DNA of 64,000 nt from Halococcus sediminicola (GTDB lineage Archaea; Halobacteriota; Halobacteria; Halobacteriales; Halococcaceae), in assembly GCF_000755245.1 (NCBI RefSeq), contig NZ_BBMP01000022.1, positions 868,001-932,000 on the forward strand. The letters run 5' to 3'. Every line of letters starts with the position of its first letter. Within the stretch, counting starts at the first letter, position 1. Below, one piece after another: positions 61,923-64,000 of this stretch. The position numbers were made by a program, and so were the translations under genes. The notes beneath the pieces are model-generated. The model worked only from the letters and a program-made list of their open reading frames with translations. It was not told the origin of the DNA and made no database searches.

Positions 61923-63166
61923 CGCCGGAACGACCCGTTGACGACGTCGGCGACGCGCTCCCGGTCGAACAGTTGCTCGTCGGCCGGGAGTTCGGGGTAC
62001 GGTCCCTTCGTGTACCGCGGCCACTCGCCGAACTGGTCGGGATAGAGCTGTTTCGCGGTCATCTCCAACTGGAAGAGGTTCAGTATCGGTCCCTGATAGC
62101 GCGCCCCCTGAGCGTACACGCGGTCGTTCTCGACGGCCGAGAGCCGCTTTCCGACCGGGTCCTCCCGCAACCGCCGGCGAACCCTCCGCATATCGGTTTC
62201 CGGATGCATGCCGCCGAGTCCGAAGAGGACGTCCGGGTCGGCCTCCAGCAGCCCCTCGACGTCGACCGTATCCCCCGACGCGACGTCGCCGCCGAACGCC
62301 TCTGCCGGGCCGAGCGGTCGGGTGTGCGCCGTCAGGAAACCCGGTGTGGTCACCTTGTAGACGTATATCTCGTCGAGGTCGCGCGGCAGCGCCATCGTCG
62401 CCGTCGGTCGTCGGCCGGACGGCGGCAGGCCGTCGGCGATCGTCTCGCGTAGCCGGGTGTGGACGGACGCGAGCGCCTCGTAACGTGCGTTCTCGCCGAA
62501 CACCTGTGCGACCTTCTCGAACATCTCCCACAGCCCGTAGTACCGGTACTCGTCGGCCCACTCGTCGGGCGGCGTCGCGTGTCTGTCGCTGTAGTAGTTC
62601 CCGAACCACGGACCGACGTTCGTCCGGATCTCGTCGAGGTCGTCGGTCGTCCAGCCGTGGAGCGAGGCGACGCCCGCCGGGTCGGCGAGATGCACGTCGT
62701 TGTCGAGTTCGTAGAGCTGTTCCTTGCTCGGGTTCCACGAGGAGTAGAGACCGCTCCAGTCGACCGAGACGCCGTCGAGGCGGGGCGTGAACTGGTTCCA
62801 CAGCGCGTCGTAGTACTCCGGCGAGTGCATCGCCGTCACGTCGGTACCCCGCCCGAGCGCGAACGCCATGCCGGCCAGATGCGTCAGGCGCGTGAAGATG
62901 CGCTTCGGGACGCCATCGAACGTGACCTCGCCCATCGGAGCCATCGACACGCTGTACGAACCACCGGCACCACCGGGTGTCGTGCTGTCGGTCGCCGAAT
63001 CTGTGGCTCGGGTGCCGGAGTCGGTCGAACCGTTCGTCCCGTTCGCGCTCCTGTCGGATCGGCCGGTACAGCCGGCGAGCAACCCACCGAGTACGAGCGC
63101 ACCACCGGCTCCGAGCGACGCCCTGCGCGAAAGCGACAGTCCCTTCGCCTCCGGTCCCTCGGTCAT
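61919..63166 (-). CDS. Tat lipoprotein substrate-binding protein, iron/siderophore type
   Basis: 415 aa. Tat motif SRRASLG (13-19) and lipobox LLAGC (29-33), then a Ser/Thr/Gly linker. The mature part is a two-lobe FecB/TroA-like fold: MGEVTFDGVPKRIFTRLTHL, ALGRGTDVTAMHSPEYYDAL, VSVDWSGLYSSWNPSKEQLY, VEGLLEADPDVLFGLGGMHP, SAVENDRVYAQGARYQGPI. It is clearly related to the next gene upstream in the operon. Stop overlaps the flavoprotein start; start overlaps the stop of that upstream gene by 4 bp. Confidence 0.88.
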   Translation of the reverse strand: MTEGPEAKGLSLSRRASLGAGGALVLGGLLAGCTGRSDRSANGTNGSTDSGTRATDSATDSTTPGGAGGSYSVSMAPMGEVTFDGVPKRIFTRLTHLAGMAFALGRGTDVTAMHSPEYYDALWNQFTPRLDGVSVDWSGLYSSWNPSKEQLYELDNDVHLADPAGVASLHGWTTDDLDEIRTNVGPWFGNYYSDRHATPPDEWADEYRYYGLWEMFEKVAQVFGENARYEALASVHTRLRETIADGLPPSGRRPTATMALPRDLDEIYVYKVTTPGFLTAHTRPLGPAEAFGGDVASGDTVDVEGLLEADPDVLFGLGGMHPETDMRRVRRRLREDPVGKRLSAVENDRVYAQGARYQGPILNLFQLEMTAKQLYPDQFGEWPRYTKGPYPELPADEQLFDRERVADVVNGSFRR

Positions 63167-64000
63167 CGCTGGACCCTCCCGGCGACGACGTCCGCCACTC
63201 GCTGGCGGTCGAACAGTTCCCGCGAAACGCCGTAGAGCTGCTTCGCCGCACGTTCGGCGAGCACGAGGTTCGTGATCGGGCCCTGATACAGCGGGCCGCC
63301 ACGGTAGACGTCGTCGTTCTCGACGGCCGTGAGGCTGCCTGCGACGTCGTGCTCTCTCAGAAATCGAACCACTGTGTTCTGGAACTCTTCTGCGGTCTGG
63401 TCCTCGTGGCCGCGCAGGAGCAACACTTCGGGATCGATTTCGAGCAGCGTCTCGTAATCGAGGTGCGCTCTGGAGCCGTGGAAATCCTCGACGTCGGTTT
63501 CGGCGAGCGCATCTCGGACACCGAGGTCGCGCCACTGCTTGAAGCTGGTTCCCTCGTCGATGAGATACGGACTGAACTGCTCGGGTTGGTTACCTTCGGC
63601 CCAGAGGATGGCGGCCGCCGGACGCTCGCCCTTCGGTGGGGCGACCTCGGAGAGCCGCGACTGGAACCCGTCGTGAAGTTTCGAGAACGCTTCGTAGCGC
63701 TGCTCGCGTTCGAACACTTCCGCGAGTTTTCCGAACGCCTCGTACAGCGAGTAGTACCGATAGTCCTCGTGCCACGCGTAGCCCCGCGAAAAGCCGGTGT
63801 TACCGAGAAACGGCGCGACGTTTTCGGCGATTTCGTCGATATCCGCCCGTTTCCAGCCTTTGGCCCGGTTGAGCAGGAAGTTCGGGTCCTGGATGTGGAC
63901 ATCGCCGTCGAGTTGGTAATACGTCTCCTTGCTCACGCCGCCACCGTCGCCGAACAGGCGAGTCATCCCCGAGGTATCCACCGAGACGCCGGGGATTCCG
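63163..64000 (-). CDS. Second substrate-binding protein, 5' end beyond the window
   Basis: C-terminal about 278 residues; the reading frame continues past base 64000 without a stop, so the start and signal peptide are not visible. It aligns along its length with the neighbouring binding protein (GVSVDTSGM versus GVSVDWSGL; DYRYYSLYEAFGKLAEVFER versus EYRYYGLWEMFEKVAQVFGE; SLTAVENDDVYRGGPLYQGP versus RLSAVENDRVYAQGARYQGP; ELFDRQRVADVVAGRVQR at the end). Tandem duplication with different ligand-pocket sequences. Confidence 0.88.
   Translation of the reverse strand, partial: GIPGVSVDTSGMTRLFGDGGGVSKETYYQLDGDVHIQDPNFLLNRAKGWKRADIDEIAENVAPFLGNTGFSRGYAWHEDYRYYSLYEAFGKLAEVFEREQRYEAFSKLHDGFQSRLSEVAPPKGERPAAAILWAEGNQPEQFSPYLIDEGTSFKQWRDLGVRDALAETDVEDFHGSRAHLDYETLLEIDPEVLLLRGHEDQTAEEFQNTVVRFLREHDVAGSLTAVENDDVYRGGPLYQGPITNLVLAERAAKQLYGVSRELFDRQRVADVVAGRVQR

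Overview
The window is chromosomal DNA of a haloarchaeon (class Halobacteria). The evidence is high G+C with strong G/C third positions, very acidic proteins, an archaeal gas-vesicle (gvp) cluster, archaeal-type enzymes (GGGP synthase, pantoate kinase, AspRS with GatB, LonB, thermosome, MfnA), Tat-dependent lipoprotein signals, and TATA boxes about 25-30 bp before many start codons, as in leaderless archaeal mRNAs. Genus cannot be told from sequence alone. No rRNA, tRNA, CRISPR array, transposase or integrase was found, so most of the window is ordinary core genome with short accessory stretches.

Layout. 26-5666: gas-vesicle locus, gvpFGHIJKLM (minus) divergent from gvpA and gvpO (plus), with no gvpC, gvpN, gvpD or gvpE. 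5760-12080: AI-2E-type membrane protein, dCTP deaminase, a ThiR-like regulator, a methyltransferase, a VanZ-like protein and a large YYY-motif (DUF2298) membrane protein. 12083-15792: nitrate/sulfonate-type ABC importer with two different permeases. 15965-17600: the two archaeal CoA-pathway enzymes that turn pantoate into phosphopantothenate. 17707-19843: FNT-family channel and PiT-family permease. 20004-27735: information and lipid genes (aspS, GGGP synthase, topA, gatB) plus trpB. 27866-32528: coiled-coil protein, smc, scpA. 32630-35039: a 35-codon ORF with an operator-like palindrome, a DJ-1/PfpI protein, MTAP and a phosphoribosyltransferase. 35166-41296: ppsA, mfnA, VTT membrane protein, metG. 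41338-44916: small membrane protein, NfeD, SPFH protein, two HTH proteins, TRAM protein. 45189-49320: small enzymes (YkgJ, MBL, F420/FMN-type oxidoreductase, methyltransferase, glycosyltransferase) and a regulator. 49452-55997: thermosome, a nadM/SAM-hydrolase/TRIC operon, LonB and a CPBP protease. 55994-64000: CoA-transferase plus ThDP enzyme, then an iron-type ABC importer with tandem substrate-binding proteins and an unusual truncated flavoprotein.

How genes work together. The gvp set contains all eight genes known to suffice for gas vesicles (A, F, G, J, K, L, M, O). MfnA (beta-alanine), pantoate kinase and phosphopantothenate synthetase serve CoA synthesis. AspRS and GatB serve tRNA charging through amidation. 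Smc and ScpA form the condensin core. The right-end ABC importer is probably iron-regulated: a TTTAGG-N4-CCTAAA palindrome lies just after a TATA-like element in front of its ATPase gene. The most unusual item is the flavoprotein inside that operon (61056-61922). It keeps the two FAD-binding segments of the thioredoxin-reductase fold but lacks the NADPH domain and redox CxxC, and carries a charged helical tail.
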